Assembly: GCA_040544425.1 (NCBI GenBank)
Contig: JBEONO010000050.1
Span: 1-10,107 of the forward strand
DNA length: 10,107 nucleotides
Direction of reading: 5' to 3'
Origin: Solimicrobium sp040544425
GTDB lineage: Bacteria > Pseudomonadota > Gammaproteobacteria > Burkholderiales > Burkholderiaceae_D
Made by a program: the position numbers and the translations under genes. Each line of letters starts with the position of its first letter. Position 1 is the first letter of the stretch. Of the stretch, positions 1-7,088 are shown in pieces. Below the pieces are notes generated by a model, which searched no databases, was not told the DNA's origin, and worked only from the letters and a program-made list of their open reading frames with translations.

Positions 1-95
1 TAGACTTATCCACAATTGCTGGTTCACAAAACAGCAACTCGCCCTGGGTCAATATTCAATCGGCAGGGTGGGTCAATATTCAGTCGGCGCCAACA
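1..95. mobile_element. End of an IS21-like insertion sequence (terminal repeats only)
   Basis: Two near-identical units, TGGGTCAATATTCAATCGGC at 45-64 and TGGGTCAATATTCAGTCGGC at 69-88, repeat with a 24-bp period and differ at one base. They end where homology to a type IV pilin stops. Read from the gene side (minus strand) the element would begin TGTTGGCGCC at position 95, and 5'-TG termini followed by multiple short terminal repeats are typical of the IS21 family. No transposase is visible in the 44 bases outside the repeats, so the family call rests on repeat architecture alone. No target duplication can be tested because only one end is present. Confidence 0.55.
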
Positions 96-218
96 AGCAA
101 GTACACATAAAACAGAAAATATAATCAATGCGACGATGAGTTCGATGAATGAAATTCCCAACTGCTTCGAATAGTTCATCGCCAATTCAACCTTCTTTTG
201 CCAGATTGGATCAATCAT
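24..218 (-). pseudogene. Type IV prepilin-like (PilE/FimT-type) gene truncated by an insertion sequence
   Basis: The N-terminus is a class III prepilin signal: a short basic leader, Gly as the -1 residue, then mature ISFIELIVALIIFSVLCVLA with the conserved Glu at +5 and a hydrophobic helix. After mature Ala20 the frame runs into repeats of the mobile element (positions 95 and below) and stops at 24-26, so the globular pilin domain is missing. The start is uncertain. ATG at 218 directly follows the pilY1 stop (TGAATG on the minus strand) and gives a 21-residue leader. An in-frame TTG at 185 or ATG at 179 gives a short leader such as MNYSKQLG and lies behind a GAAGG at 191-195. In related clusters a PilE-like or minor pilin gene follows pilY1. 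The product would be a bare helix and is probably non-functional. Confidence 0.8.
45..91. repeat. Two-copy tandem terminal repeat, 24-bp period
   Basis: The core GGGTCAATATTCARTCGGC occurs twice, at 46-64 and 70-88, with 18 of 19 bases identical. The spacing and the position at an insertion boundary suggest transposase-binding repeats of the mobile element. Confidence 0.7.
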
Positions 219-2330
219 TCAATGCCGGTCCTGCCAGCTCGGGATCTCGCGCCAACTCAATCTTCCAGTCCTGATTTCTGACTTGCGTGACTCACTTGAC
301 AGGGCTGAACCAGACGTATCACCAGATCCAAAATTGAATAACGAATAAAATTGTGTCGTCGTGCGTTGGCCGATCGGATTTGAGTTGCCAAGCTCAGTTT
401 TACCAAGAATTAATAAAGGCATACCGACCGCAGCGTTTAGCGATTTTTGGCCAGTCAACGATCCGGGGTCAATCAACTTGCCATTTAGAACGCCGAATTC
501 ATAGGATTGGCTAGCTAATGCTTCGCCACATCTGCGACCGGGTATGAGTGTGTTGAAAAACACGTTGCCAAACGCGATCAGTGGACTGCTGATGATTCGC
601 TCGCCAGTGATGTTCGAGTTGATGAAGTCCAGGAACCAACCCTTCTTGGATCGCATTGACTGCGCGTCCCCAAAAAAGAAATCAGGGCCAAGCACTTTGA
701 ATCCGTTTTTGCCATTTAGTGTCGATTGAGTTAATGTTCGCTCGGCCAGTTCACTTCGCCCCTTGATATAGTAGTCGCCCTGCTTTAAGGATTTCGTGTC
801 ACGAATTGTGTAAAAGGTATTGAGCCTGAAATTGGGAGGGCTATTGTCTGAATATTCAAGGTACTTTCCTGTCCCAAAGGAGATCAAGTAACCACCTCCC
901 GGCGCGTACGATACGACTGGTGTAGCAGTGATGGACTGTGGCTTATTTTCCGAATCGACCGCGGTAAAAAGTTTGATCGGATTTATATCTGACGGATTTT
1001 CTCCTTTAGAAAAATCAAAGCGCCATATATTGCCCTGTAGATCCCCTGAATAGGCGAAGTCAACAAATCCTTGCAGATTTAATGCCAAGCCCGGTGAGGA
1101 TAGACCGTTTGCCAATGCTGCATTGGTGGCACTTATTTTGAGCTTGTAGTAATTTTTATTTAGTGCCCACAACGATTTCGCCGGTTTATCCATTGACAGC
1201 AAAAACAGAAAGCTTTCGCCCTTAGGGTTGGCTGAATTGTAGCCGCTCGGTACTGCAATAAAATATTTATTGTTATCGACCGTATCGATACTTTTCCCAT
1301 TCCTTATTTTCATAATCGAAGGGGCTGAAAGCACAAATCCGATATCAGGATCATCCTTTTCGGTAAATTCAAAAATAACCCGTTGTGAGCTATTTACAGC
1401 ATCGGGTGAGCTTACGTCTAATGCAAAAATACCTTTGGCTCCGCTGCCCATCCCTGCGGTCAGTACAGTTTTCCATGTGCCTGATAACTGCGCGTTGTCT
1501 ACTTTAACTTTTCCATCCATGAATGTTTCATGTTTGTAGGCTGGATCAGTGAGCTTTGGCAACTTGTTCAGCAGCGGGCTTGGGATGTAAGCGAATAGTT
1601 CTTCTCCAGTGGCAGCAGAAAAACTGTGCAACATCCCGTCATTGGCTCCGACGTAAATGGCGCCAGCTCGGTTCTTGAATTGTTCATAGAAAGATTGATA
1701 GTTTGGTTCCGACGTGGTTTCGATTAAAGCTCCGACATAGACAGGTGTGCTACCAACGATGTCACCCAATATGAAGTCGCGTTTTCGAAAGTTAGATTGA
1801 TTGGACTGATCGTATTGTTTTTCCATTTGTCGATCGCCATAAATGTAGCTGATTCTTTGAACTCCCAATCCATCTGTTGCACCTGAATAAAAGGAGCGGT
1901 CGTAATACTGTTTTATTTCCCCGGGCAGTTCGCTGTATTGAAATGGTATGGTGGAATGAGTTACTGGGTTATAGGTAAGGATTGTTCGTTTGGCAGGGAT
2001 GGTTGAGTCAGTAAGAATTTTAGCTGCGTCCCATACAGGAAAATTTCGCGCAGTGATGCTTTGGTCTTGATTGCTAACCAAAGGAAATTTAAAAAGGTGA
2101 CCTGACCAGTTGCTTCGGTCAAACCCGGCTTGATAAATGTTTGTACCGTCACTTACATTGGCAACACGGATAATTTGATTTGAGTCTGGCGCTAGTGGCA
2201 TGCTGGTGTCTGGGCAAAAATTTGGCGGTAAATCGGCGAGGTCCAGGTTCGGAGTTGCAAATGTGGTTTGCGAAATGCTGACTGCAACGATCAATATCAT
2301 TGGTATTCTTGTCAATTTATATGAATTCAT
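219..2330 (-). CDS. pilY1: PilY1-family type IV pilus tip/biogenesis protein, short form
   Basis: PilY1/PilC proteins sit at the pilus tip with the minor pilins and act in pilus assembly, adhesion and surface sensing. A signal peptide is visible (hydrophobic residues 11-22, likely cleavage after TTFA near residue 26). The protein then enters the PilY1 C-terminal beta-propeller: WSGHL near 76, GDIVGSTPVYVG at 190-201, YVGANDGMLHSF at 227-238, AGMGSGAKGIFALDV at 293-307, YSGDLQGNIWRFDF at 428-441, and a family-typical GRLSWREI near the C-terminus. At about 704 residues it is much shorter than Pseudomonas PilY1 (over 1100), and no von Willebrand A-like domain precedes the propeller. The loop usually reading DxNxDGxxD reads ALNLQGFVD at 417-425, so two calcium ligands are missing. 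Translation may start at ATG 2330 or at the adjacent TTG 2333; GAGGA upstream serves both. It ends directly against the pilin start. Confidence 0.93.
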   Translation of the reverse strand: MNSYKLTRIPMILIVAVSISQTTFATPNLDLADLPPNFCPDTSMPLAPDSNQIIRVANVSDGTNIYQAGFDRSNWSGHLFKFPLVSNQDQSITARNFPVWDAAKILTDSTIPAKRTILTYNPVTHSTIPFQYSELPGEIKQYYDRSFYSGATDGLGVQRISYIYGDRQMEKQYDQSNQSNFRKRDFILGDIVGSTPVYVGALIETTSEPNYQSFYEQFKNRAGAIYVGANDGMLHSFSAATGEELFAYIPSPLLNKLPKLTDPAYKHETFMDGKVKVDNAQLSGTWKTVLTAGMGSGAKGIFALDVSSPDAVNSSQRVIFEFTEKDDPDIGFVLSAPSIMKIRNGKSIDTVDNNKYFIAVPSGYNSANPKGESFLFLLSMDKPAKSLWALNKNYYKLKISATNAALANGLSSPGLALNLQGFVDFAYSGDLQGNIWRFDFSKGENPSDINPIKLFTAVDSENKPQSITATPVVSYAPGGGYLISFGTGKYLEYSDNSPPNFRLNTFYTIRDTKSLKQGDYYIKGRSELAERTLTQSTLNGKNGFKVLGPDFFFGDAQSMRSKKGWFLDFINSNITGERIISSPLIAFGNVFFNTLIPGRRCGEALASQSYEFGVLNGKLIDPGSLTGQKSLNAAVGMPLLILGKTELGNSNPIGQRTTTQFYSLFNFGSGDTSGSALSSESRKSEIRTGRLSWREIPSWQDRH

Positions 2331-2366
2331 CAATATTGATCCTCAATATCAAATCAGGTTGAAATT

Positions 2367-3023
2367 TTAAAGGTGTGCTTTACGGTAGAACGATTGAACG
2401 ACGACCTGTGTGTTGCTGTTTGATCCAAATCCAATGGCTGTTATGCGATAGATATAGGTTGTATCGGCGGAGTTTCCTGGTGCATTGTCCGGCATTAGCT
2501 CTATGATATAGCGTGGCAATTGATTGGGTAGAGGTCCTGTGCCGCTTGGCATTGTTTGGCCGGTAAATCTACCAAATTGAACAGACGGCGAATTCGTGTT
2601 TCCATTGGCGATGTTGGATGATAGCCATATTGGTTCAGTGGCGGCATCGTTGTTCAGACAAAGGCCTTGATAAATATTGGCTTCTCCTTTGCCACAGCCA
2701 TTTGTGAAGCCTTTTGCTGAATGTCGGGAAAACAACTGGCTGCGTGAATTATTGACGTGAGAATTTTCGATATCCAGTTCTGCATCTATCAAGGCTGACT
2801 CAGCGGCTTCGAGAGCAATTAATCTGTCATGTTGATTGTGGACTGATTTCGTATCCACTATCGCTATGTTGGCCATTGAGGTCCCTACCAAAAGTATTGC
2901 CAGCAGAAGTACAAGTGTCAAAATTATCGAGGATCCGTTTTCATGAGGTCCGAAGGAATTTTTCTCAGAACGCTTTTTGACACTGAACTTTGAAGTGCTG
3001 TGGCATTTGTGGATTGGAGTCAT
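2367..3023 (-). CDS. pilX: PilX-like minor pilin / type IV pilus assembly protein
   Basis: PilX is a minor pilin of the tip-priming complex with PilV, PilW and PilY1. The sequence shows a long basic leader, a Gly, and a hydrophobic segment SSIILTLVLLLAILLVGTSM, followed by a conserved ALEAAESALIDAE helix matching the PilX N-terminal family (usually AAEAAL). The C-terminal region has YRITAIGFGSNSNTQVVVQS, typical of the PilX C-terminal domain. There is no Glu at mature +5, as is often seen in PilX. I chose ATG at 3023; a TTG at 3035 extends the frame by four residues. Neither has an obvious Shine-Dalgarno sequence, and the leader of about 30 residues is unusually long. The gene lies 36 bp upstream of pilY1 and about 50 bp after pilW, consistent with one operon. 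Confidence 0.85.
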   Translation of the reverse strand: MTPIHKCHSTSKFSVKKRSEKNSFGPHENGSSIILTLVLLLAILLVGTSMANIAIVDTKSVHNQHDRLIALEAAESALIDAELDIENSHVNNSRSQLFSRHSAKGFTNGCGKGEANIYQGLCLNNDAATEPIWLSSNIANGNTNSPSVQFGRFTGQTMPSGTGPLPNQLPRYIIELMPDNAPGNSADTTYIYRITAIGFGSNSNTQVVVQSFYRKAHL

Positions 3024-3075
3024 AAGTGGGTTCAAAAAATAAAATATGGCTTTATGAAGATGATTGTCAAAGGGA

Positions 3076-4026
3076 TTATTTGAGTGAATTCTTCAAATTT
3101 ACGGTTGTAGTAAAAACCTTTCGGAAATACTGTTGCTGTTCTTTTGGGATATCCGCAACTCTAATCTGGCTGCCCTTATCGGCAGAGCTTTTGGAATTAG
3201 CATAGGCGCTTCCGAATAAGTTGTAAGTTGCGTCAGAGCCACTTGCGCGATCACGTGTTGATCCGCGAATAAGTATTGCTACCTTCACTGCGGTGATTCT
3301 TTTCCAGTGCGTGTGTTTATAAAGTTCACTTTCTGAAATGGCAGCGTCCAGGCGATTTATTTCCGTCGAACGTAAAAATTGATCGGCGATGCCATCTGGC
3401 GGGTTGCTGGTGTCAAGCCCGTACAGCACTTGAAATGATTCGACACCTTGTGCAATAGATTGCGCAGTAAATTTATTTTTTTTATATTTGCAGTATAAAT
3501 TTGGCTCCCCATTGTTGTCGTTAGCGACGTAGTAAATACTCCAGCCGCGATCCGTTTCTGTGCTGGTGGCGGAAGTCGGTGCTGTTACAGGAAATCCACC
3601 ACAATTCAATATTGGAGAATCACTATTGCCTGTCCCATAAAAACGGACCACAAGGACATCGCTCGAATGATTAGAGCTCGTGATAGGGGACTCGACTCCG
3701 TAAGAACTTGCTTTTAGTGTGCTGGCATCCAATCCATAAATGCCTGGTGAGTCGAAATCCGCATTGGCGTACAACTCGTTTGAATTGTCGTAGTTGACAA
3801 AGCCTGCCTGCCGAACTGATTGGGCAATATTATTGAGGGCATAACCTGCTGTGTCATGCACCGCAGCGACGGAATTTTGGCTCGATTGTACGGACACAGT
3901 CGAAATTGTTAGACGGCTAATCGCGAGGATTAGGACTGATCCAAGGGTGATCGCGATCATAAGTTCAACGAGCGTGGCACCATATTGGGTGCATGTCGAA
4001 TATTTAAATTGTGTATTGATTCCCAT
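3076..4026 (-). CDS. pilW: PilW-like minor pilin / type IV pilus assembly protein
   Basis: The product is 316 residues, normal for PilW. It has a class III prepilin signal: a 16-residue leader ending in Gly, then ATLVELMIAITLGSVLILA with Glu at mature +5. The first helix is followed by the segment HDTAGYALNNIAQSVRQAGF, characteristic of PilW (the family usually reads 'al..l..dlR.AGf'), and the C-terminal part includes WKRITAVKVAILIRG, matching the PilW domain. PilW joins the minor-pilin complex that primes pilus assembly in the inner membrane and remains at the tip. The ATG at 4026 is only 13 bp after the pilV stop, so translation is probably coupled; the ribosome site is weak (GTAAGA). No frame damage is visible. 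Confidence 0.9.
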   Translation of the reverse strand: MGINTQFKYSTCTQYGATLVELMIAITLGSVLILAISRLTISTVSVQSSQNSVAAVHDTAGYALNNIAQSVRQAGFVNYDNSNELYANADFDSPGIYGLDASTLKASSYGVESPITSSNHSSDVLVVRFYGTGNSDSPILNCGGFPVTAPTSATSTETDRGWSIYYVANDNNGEPNLYCKYKKNKFTAQSIAQGVESFQVLYGLDTSNPPDGIADQFLRSTEINRLDAAISESELYKHTHWKRITAVKVAILIRGSTRDRASGSDATYNLFGSAYANSKSSADKGSQIRVADIPKEQQQYFRKVFTTTVNLKNSLK

Positions 4027-4039
4027 GATTGTCTTACTT

Positions 4040-4600
4040 TCAATCTCGAAATGCAGCGACGGGTATTGCGACTTTAGGTGGCGGATCGAATTCCTGTGAT
4101 TCTTTATCGGCCCATCCTAATTTGATGACGACGCCTGAATATTGATTTGAGCTTTTGCATTCCCAATTGAATCCATTTTTGCTGTTGCTCCATGGTTCAG
4201 TGTCACGGCAAACAACTGCGCGTGCGTTGGGCAGTGCCTTGCTGATATTGCTCAGCCATTCAGCAATGTCTGATGAGACAAGTTGGTCAGGCGTACAGCC
4301 GATATCGAAGCACATCGGCTCTGCGTCGACTTTATCTTTCTCCGCTCGAAAATTTATTGTTAAAAACTGGTTGATGTTTATATTCTGTGATTGGTTGAAA
4401 TTGCTGCGGATTTTATCGGCGATGTCACTTGCCAGAATTAGCGCCGATTTGAAATATGTATATTGCTGAGTAGCCTGAATCGCTGCGACTTGCATTTTGA
4501 GCGCAGCAATTACCCCGATAGACAGGATTAACAGGGAGATCAGTACGCTGGTTAATGTAAACCCCCTGCGACAGGCATAAAAAAGTGGTCGATTTGACAT
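4040..4600 (-). CDS. pilV: PilV-like minor pilin, with Ser instead of Glu at mature position 5
   Basis: The product is 186 residues with a 13-residue basic leader ending RRG, then mature FTLTSVLISLLILSIGVIAALKMQ, matching PilV/GspI-type pseudopilins, which usually read FTLIEVLVALLVLSIG. Position +5 is Ser (AGC codon) where nearly all pilins have Glu, used for N-methylation and docking in the growing pilus. The helix then follows the PilV pattern QVAAIQATQQY. Cysteines at 97, 102, 134 and 148 may form disulfides. It is the first gene of the minor-pilin operon, with a candidate promoter 70-100 bp upstream and no clear Shine-Dalgarno before ATG 4600. FimT or FimU genes, which often precede pilV, are not present upstream. 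Confidence 0.87.
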   Translation of the reverse strand: MSNRPLFYACRRGFTLTSVLISLLILSIGVIAALKMQVAAIQATQQYTYFKSALILASDIADKIRSNFNQSQNININQFLTINFRAEKDKVDAEPMCFDIGCTPDQLVSSDIAEWLSNISKALPNARAVVCRDTEPWSNSKNGFNWECKSSNQYSGVVIKLGWADKESQEFDPPPKVAIPVAAFRD

Positions 4601-5119
4601 GTGAGAATCGATTCAAAATAGCAGTTGCTGAAAAAGAAATGCTAAATGTAATAGAAAAATAAATAATTAAAAAGTATAATTTTTTCCCGACTGATTGAAA
4701 ACGATGCAACGGGGGAGTAAATTTAAGTGAAACACCAGCCAGTATGTGAAATCGGCCTGTGCTGAAAAAAGGGATGTCGTCGGGTGCGTGAGCGGTATTG
4801 ACTCAATTAAAATTCGCGTTGGTCATTTTGAGTAGATGTACTAGGCTTTATCGTGTTGTTTAATTTTTGAGCTGAGGCTCTAAATGTTTATTCTTTCTAG
4901 GCAACTTATAGGGCAGGTGACATAATTCCATGCAGTCGAGAGGAGTGATCGGTTGTTCTTTTTGTGGTTAGAGTGGCAGGATGTTCAAATACAGAAAATT
5001 CTAAATGAGCCATCTCAATTTGGGTATGCTGATATTTTGAGGTAGGTGATTTTTATATAACAAGGGGTTTGGCAAACACCAAATGACCTTTAATAAAATA
5101 GTTAAAACAGGAGACCATA
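4601..5119. other. 519-bp intergenic region between divergent pil operon and GDSL gene
   Basis: No open frame here looks like a real gene; only short frames such as a 13-codon ATG frame at 4930-4971 occur. The left third is very AT-rich and holds the candidate pil promoter. Toward the right end there is a possible promoter for the GDSL gene, TTGGCA at 5069-5074 and TAAAAT at 5094-5099, but with a long 19-bp spacer, so I give it little weight. The -35-like sequence sits in an imperfect hairpin, TTTGG/CCAAA around 5068-5083. The remainder shows nothing recognisable; the length leaves room for a small RNA or a decayed fimT-like gene, but I see no evidence for either. Confidence 0.6.
4673..4701 (-). 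promoter_or_regulatory. Candidate sigma-70 promoter of the pilV-W-X-Y1 operon
   Basis: On the minus strand a -35-like TTTTCA (4696-4701) and a -10-like TATACT (4673-4678) are separated by exactly 17 bp. They match the consensus at 4/6 and 5/6 positions, inside an AT-rich stretch. Transcription would begin near 4665, leaving a leader of about 65 nt before the pilV ATG. This is by eye only. Confidence 0.45.
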
Positions 5120-6232
5120 ATGCTTCAAAATAAATTTTCTTTGGTTATTGCTGCAGCGGTAACTGCGGCGTTCGTGGCAGGCTGCGGTGGCAGTGGAACA
5201 AGTGCAGGCAATCAGGCGCCAAAAGTCCAATTCTCGTCGCAGGTATCCTTTGGGGATAGCTTAAGTGATGTTGGGAGCTATGAAGTTGGTTTGATAGCGC
5301 ACGCTGGGGGTGGGCGCTTTACAGTCAATACGTTCACGAGTGCTGGCGCTCATCTTCCGACAAACTACACCGAGATTTTAGCAGCGCAATTGCGTCTTCC
5401 TGATCCTTGTCCTGCCCAAACCGGGCTAGTCGGTAATCCTGGATCTCCATTGATTGTCGCGGTTGTCAATAACCCTGGTTGTATGGGCTACGGTCAGGGC
5501 GGTGCGCGCGTAACTAATCCTGTCGGGATCGGCAATCCGCTTATTCCACCGAACAACGGTTTTGCAATGACAGTGCCTGTGGCGACCCAGATCACAAATC
5601 ATTTACAGGCACACGGTGGCAAATTTTCGGGTACTGAACTTGTTTTAGTTTTGGCGGGTGCGAATGACGTGTTCTTCAATTTTGGCGGAGTGGCTCAGGG
5701 AGAAACACCAGCACAGGCCGTCGGTGCGGTGACACAGGCAGCGACCGAGCTGGCCAGTTATGTCAATAATCAAATTATTGGCAATGGTGCAAATTACGTT
5801 GTGGTGATGAATATACCTGATGTCAGTACTACGCCATTTGGTAATGCTTCAGAGGCTTCCGCGCCCGGCTCTAAAGCATTGCTTGCTCAAATGGTCACTG
5901 CGTTTAACAGCACTCTTCAAGCAGCATTAACGAGCCCGAAGGTGTTATATGTTGATCTGTTTACAGTGTCTGATCAGCAAATTTCCGACCCTGCTGCTTT
6001 TGGTTTAACTAACGTTACGACACCTGCATGCAACCTAAATTCTCCGAATAATATTTTGGCTAACCCTGCTATTCCAAATTCAGGTTCGTCCTTGGTGTGC
6101 AACGAAACCAATTTGATTCCAGGCGACGTCAGTTACTATGAATTTGCAGATTCCGTTCATCCAACTCCGTACGGCAATATTTTGCTGGCGAAGTTTGTAG
6201 CGAAGCAAATGTTAGTCAAAGGTTGGCTCTAA
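5120..6232 (+). CDS. GDSL/SGNH-family lipase/esterase, predicted outer-membrane lipoprotein
   Basis: This is an SGNH hydrolase that would cleave ester bonds in lipids or similar substrates; the substrate cannot be read from sequence. The four catalytic blocks are present: SFGDSLSD with nucleophile Ser47, GYGQGGARV near 123-131 (block II Gly), LAGAND at 178-183 with Asn182, and FADSVHP with Asp344 and His347. This layout matches the phospholipase/lecithinase/hemolysin group (COG3240-like). The N-terminus is a lipoprotein signal with lipobox VAGC, lipidated Cys22, followed by Gly rather than Asp, which favours outer-membrane sorting, and a short Gly/Ser-rich linker. Cysteines at 98, 121, 304 and 327 may pair. 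A strong AGGAGA at 5109-5114 supports the ATG. An OmpW-type gene follows after 79 bp on the same strand. Confidence 0.92.
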   Translation: MLQNKFSLVIAAAVTAAFVAGCGGSGTSAGNQAPKVQFSSQVSFGDSLSDVGSYEVGLIAHAGGGRFTVNTFTSAGAHLPTNYTEILAAQLRLPDPCPAQTGLVGNPGSPLIVAVVNNPGCMGYGQGGARVTNPVGIGNPLIPPNNGFAMTVPVATQITNHLQAHGGKFSGTELVLVLAGANDVFFNFGGVAQGETPAQAVGAVTQAATELASYVNNQIIGNGANYVVVMNIPDVSTTPFGNASEASAPGSKALLAQMVTAFNSTLQAALTSPKVLYVDLFTVSDQQISDPAAFGLTNVTTPACNLNSPNNILANPAIPNSGSSLVCNETNLIPGDVSYYEFADSVHPTPYGNILLAKFVAKQMLVKGWL

Positions 6233-6311
6233 AAATTGATATAACTGGCTTCTGAACTGGCGTTTAAATCGTCATTGGTTGAATGCTTAACTAAAAAATA
6301 TTGGAGATAAA

Positions 6312-6980
6312 ATGAAAAGAACGTTCAAATTACTGGGTTGCGCGCTGCTGCTGTCGGCCAGTGCAGGTGCATATTCGCAAGAGGCAGGGACGATTATGGT
6401 TAAAGCAGGCTACGCCTACTTCGATCCCATTGTCGGGAGTGGGGATTTGAGCGCACCGGCTTTGCCCGGAACGAAGGTGAACGTAGGAACGGCGGATACT
6501 TTAATTATTACAGCTACGTACATGTTTACCGATAACCTGTCAGCGGAACTTTATGGCGGCGCACCAGTTAAGCACAATATGTATGGTGCAGGAGCAATTC
6601 AAGGAGTAGGCGTAATTGGCACTGTTAAGCAATTGCCACCTGCTTTATTTGGCCAATACCGCTTCCTGGCTGCAGACGCAAAGTTCCGACCATATATTGG
6701 CTTGGGTGTTACCTACGTTTACTTTGAAAATGAAACAGGATCAGGCGCTTTGACTGCAATCACAAATCCTGGCGGCCCGCCGACTTCGTTTAAAGTAAAA
6801 AACGCTTGGGGCGTTGTTCCACAGATCGGTTTTACCACTTCAATTAATAAGAAGTGGTACCTTGACGTGTCGATTAACAAATCAATCGTAAAAACAAAGA
6901 CAACATTGTCGACCGGTCAGTACATTGATACGACTTTAAATCCGGTTGTCAGCCAAGTCTCAGTCGGATATCGTTTCTGA
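6312..6980 (+). CDS. OmpW-family outer-membrane protein
   Basis: The product is 222 residues with a signal peptide (basic MKRTFK, hydrophobic LLGCALLLSASAGA, cleavage near residue 20-23). OmpW proteins are small eight-stranded barrels thought to pass small hydrophobic molecules. Recognisable features are the early MVKAGYAYFDP strand, the central TATYMFTDNLSAELYGG segment (the family usually reads 'ltytyfft..iaveLlaa.P..H'), FGQYRF and YIGLGVTYVYF strands, KKWYLDVSINK and a C-terminal aromatic VSVGYRF, the signal read by the BAM machinery. GGAGA at 6303-6307 supports the ATG. It lies 79 bp after the lipase gene without a terminator between them and is followed by an intrinsic terminator, so the two are probably one transcript. 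The specific ligand is unknown. Confidence 0.9.
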   Translation: MKRTFKLLGCALLLSASAGAYSQEAGTIMVKAGYAYFDPIVGSGDLSAPALPGTKVNVGTADTLIITATYMFTDNLSAELYGGAPVKHNMYGAGAIQGVGVIGTVKQLPPALFGQYRFLAADAKFRPYIGLGVTYVYFENETGSGALTAITNPGGPPTSFKVKNAWGVVPQIGFTTSINKKWYLDVSINKSIVKTKTTLSTGQYIDTTLNPVVSQVSVGYRF

Positions 6981-7001
6981 TATTCGGGAAGTCTAAATGA
7001 A

Positions 7002-7030
7002 AACAGCCACTTGTGAGTGGCTGTTTTTTT
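7002..7030 (+). terminator. Rho-independent terminator after the OmpW gene
   Basis: A perfect 10-bp stem, AACAGCCACT (7002-7011) and AGTGGCTGTT (7016-7025), encloses a TGTG loop. The 3' arm runs into a T tract at 7024-7030. It follows the OmpW stop by 21 bp. A shorter AAAA run on the 5' side means it may also end the convergent diguanylate cyclase transcript. Confidence 0.93.
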
Positions 7031-7088
7031 CTGCGCAAATTGTTGGTGCGAACAAATCGGTGACGCTTCTGATCTAAAATTAATTAAC

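Noticed and set aside
1270..1539. 89-residue plus-strand frame inside pilY1
   Set aside because: It is antisense to a well-supported PilY1 coding region and has no recognisable domain.
4675..4680. Perfect TATAAT on the plus strand, suggesting a divergent promoter
   Set aside because: No acceptable -35 lies 16-18 bp upstream and no gene follows within 400 bp. The AT-rich context makes chance matches likely.
4425..4709. 94-residue minus-strand frame with a hydrophobic N-terminus upstream of and overlapping pilV
   Set aside because: It overlaps pilV in another frame, carries the promoter-like AT-rich stretch, and its downstream part is an out-of-frame reading of pilV.
4930..4971. 13-codon frame ending in CSFCG in the intergenic region
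   Set aside because: The frame is very short. A GAGGAG-like purine run lies inside it, not upstream, and there is no sign of conservation to judge.
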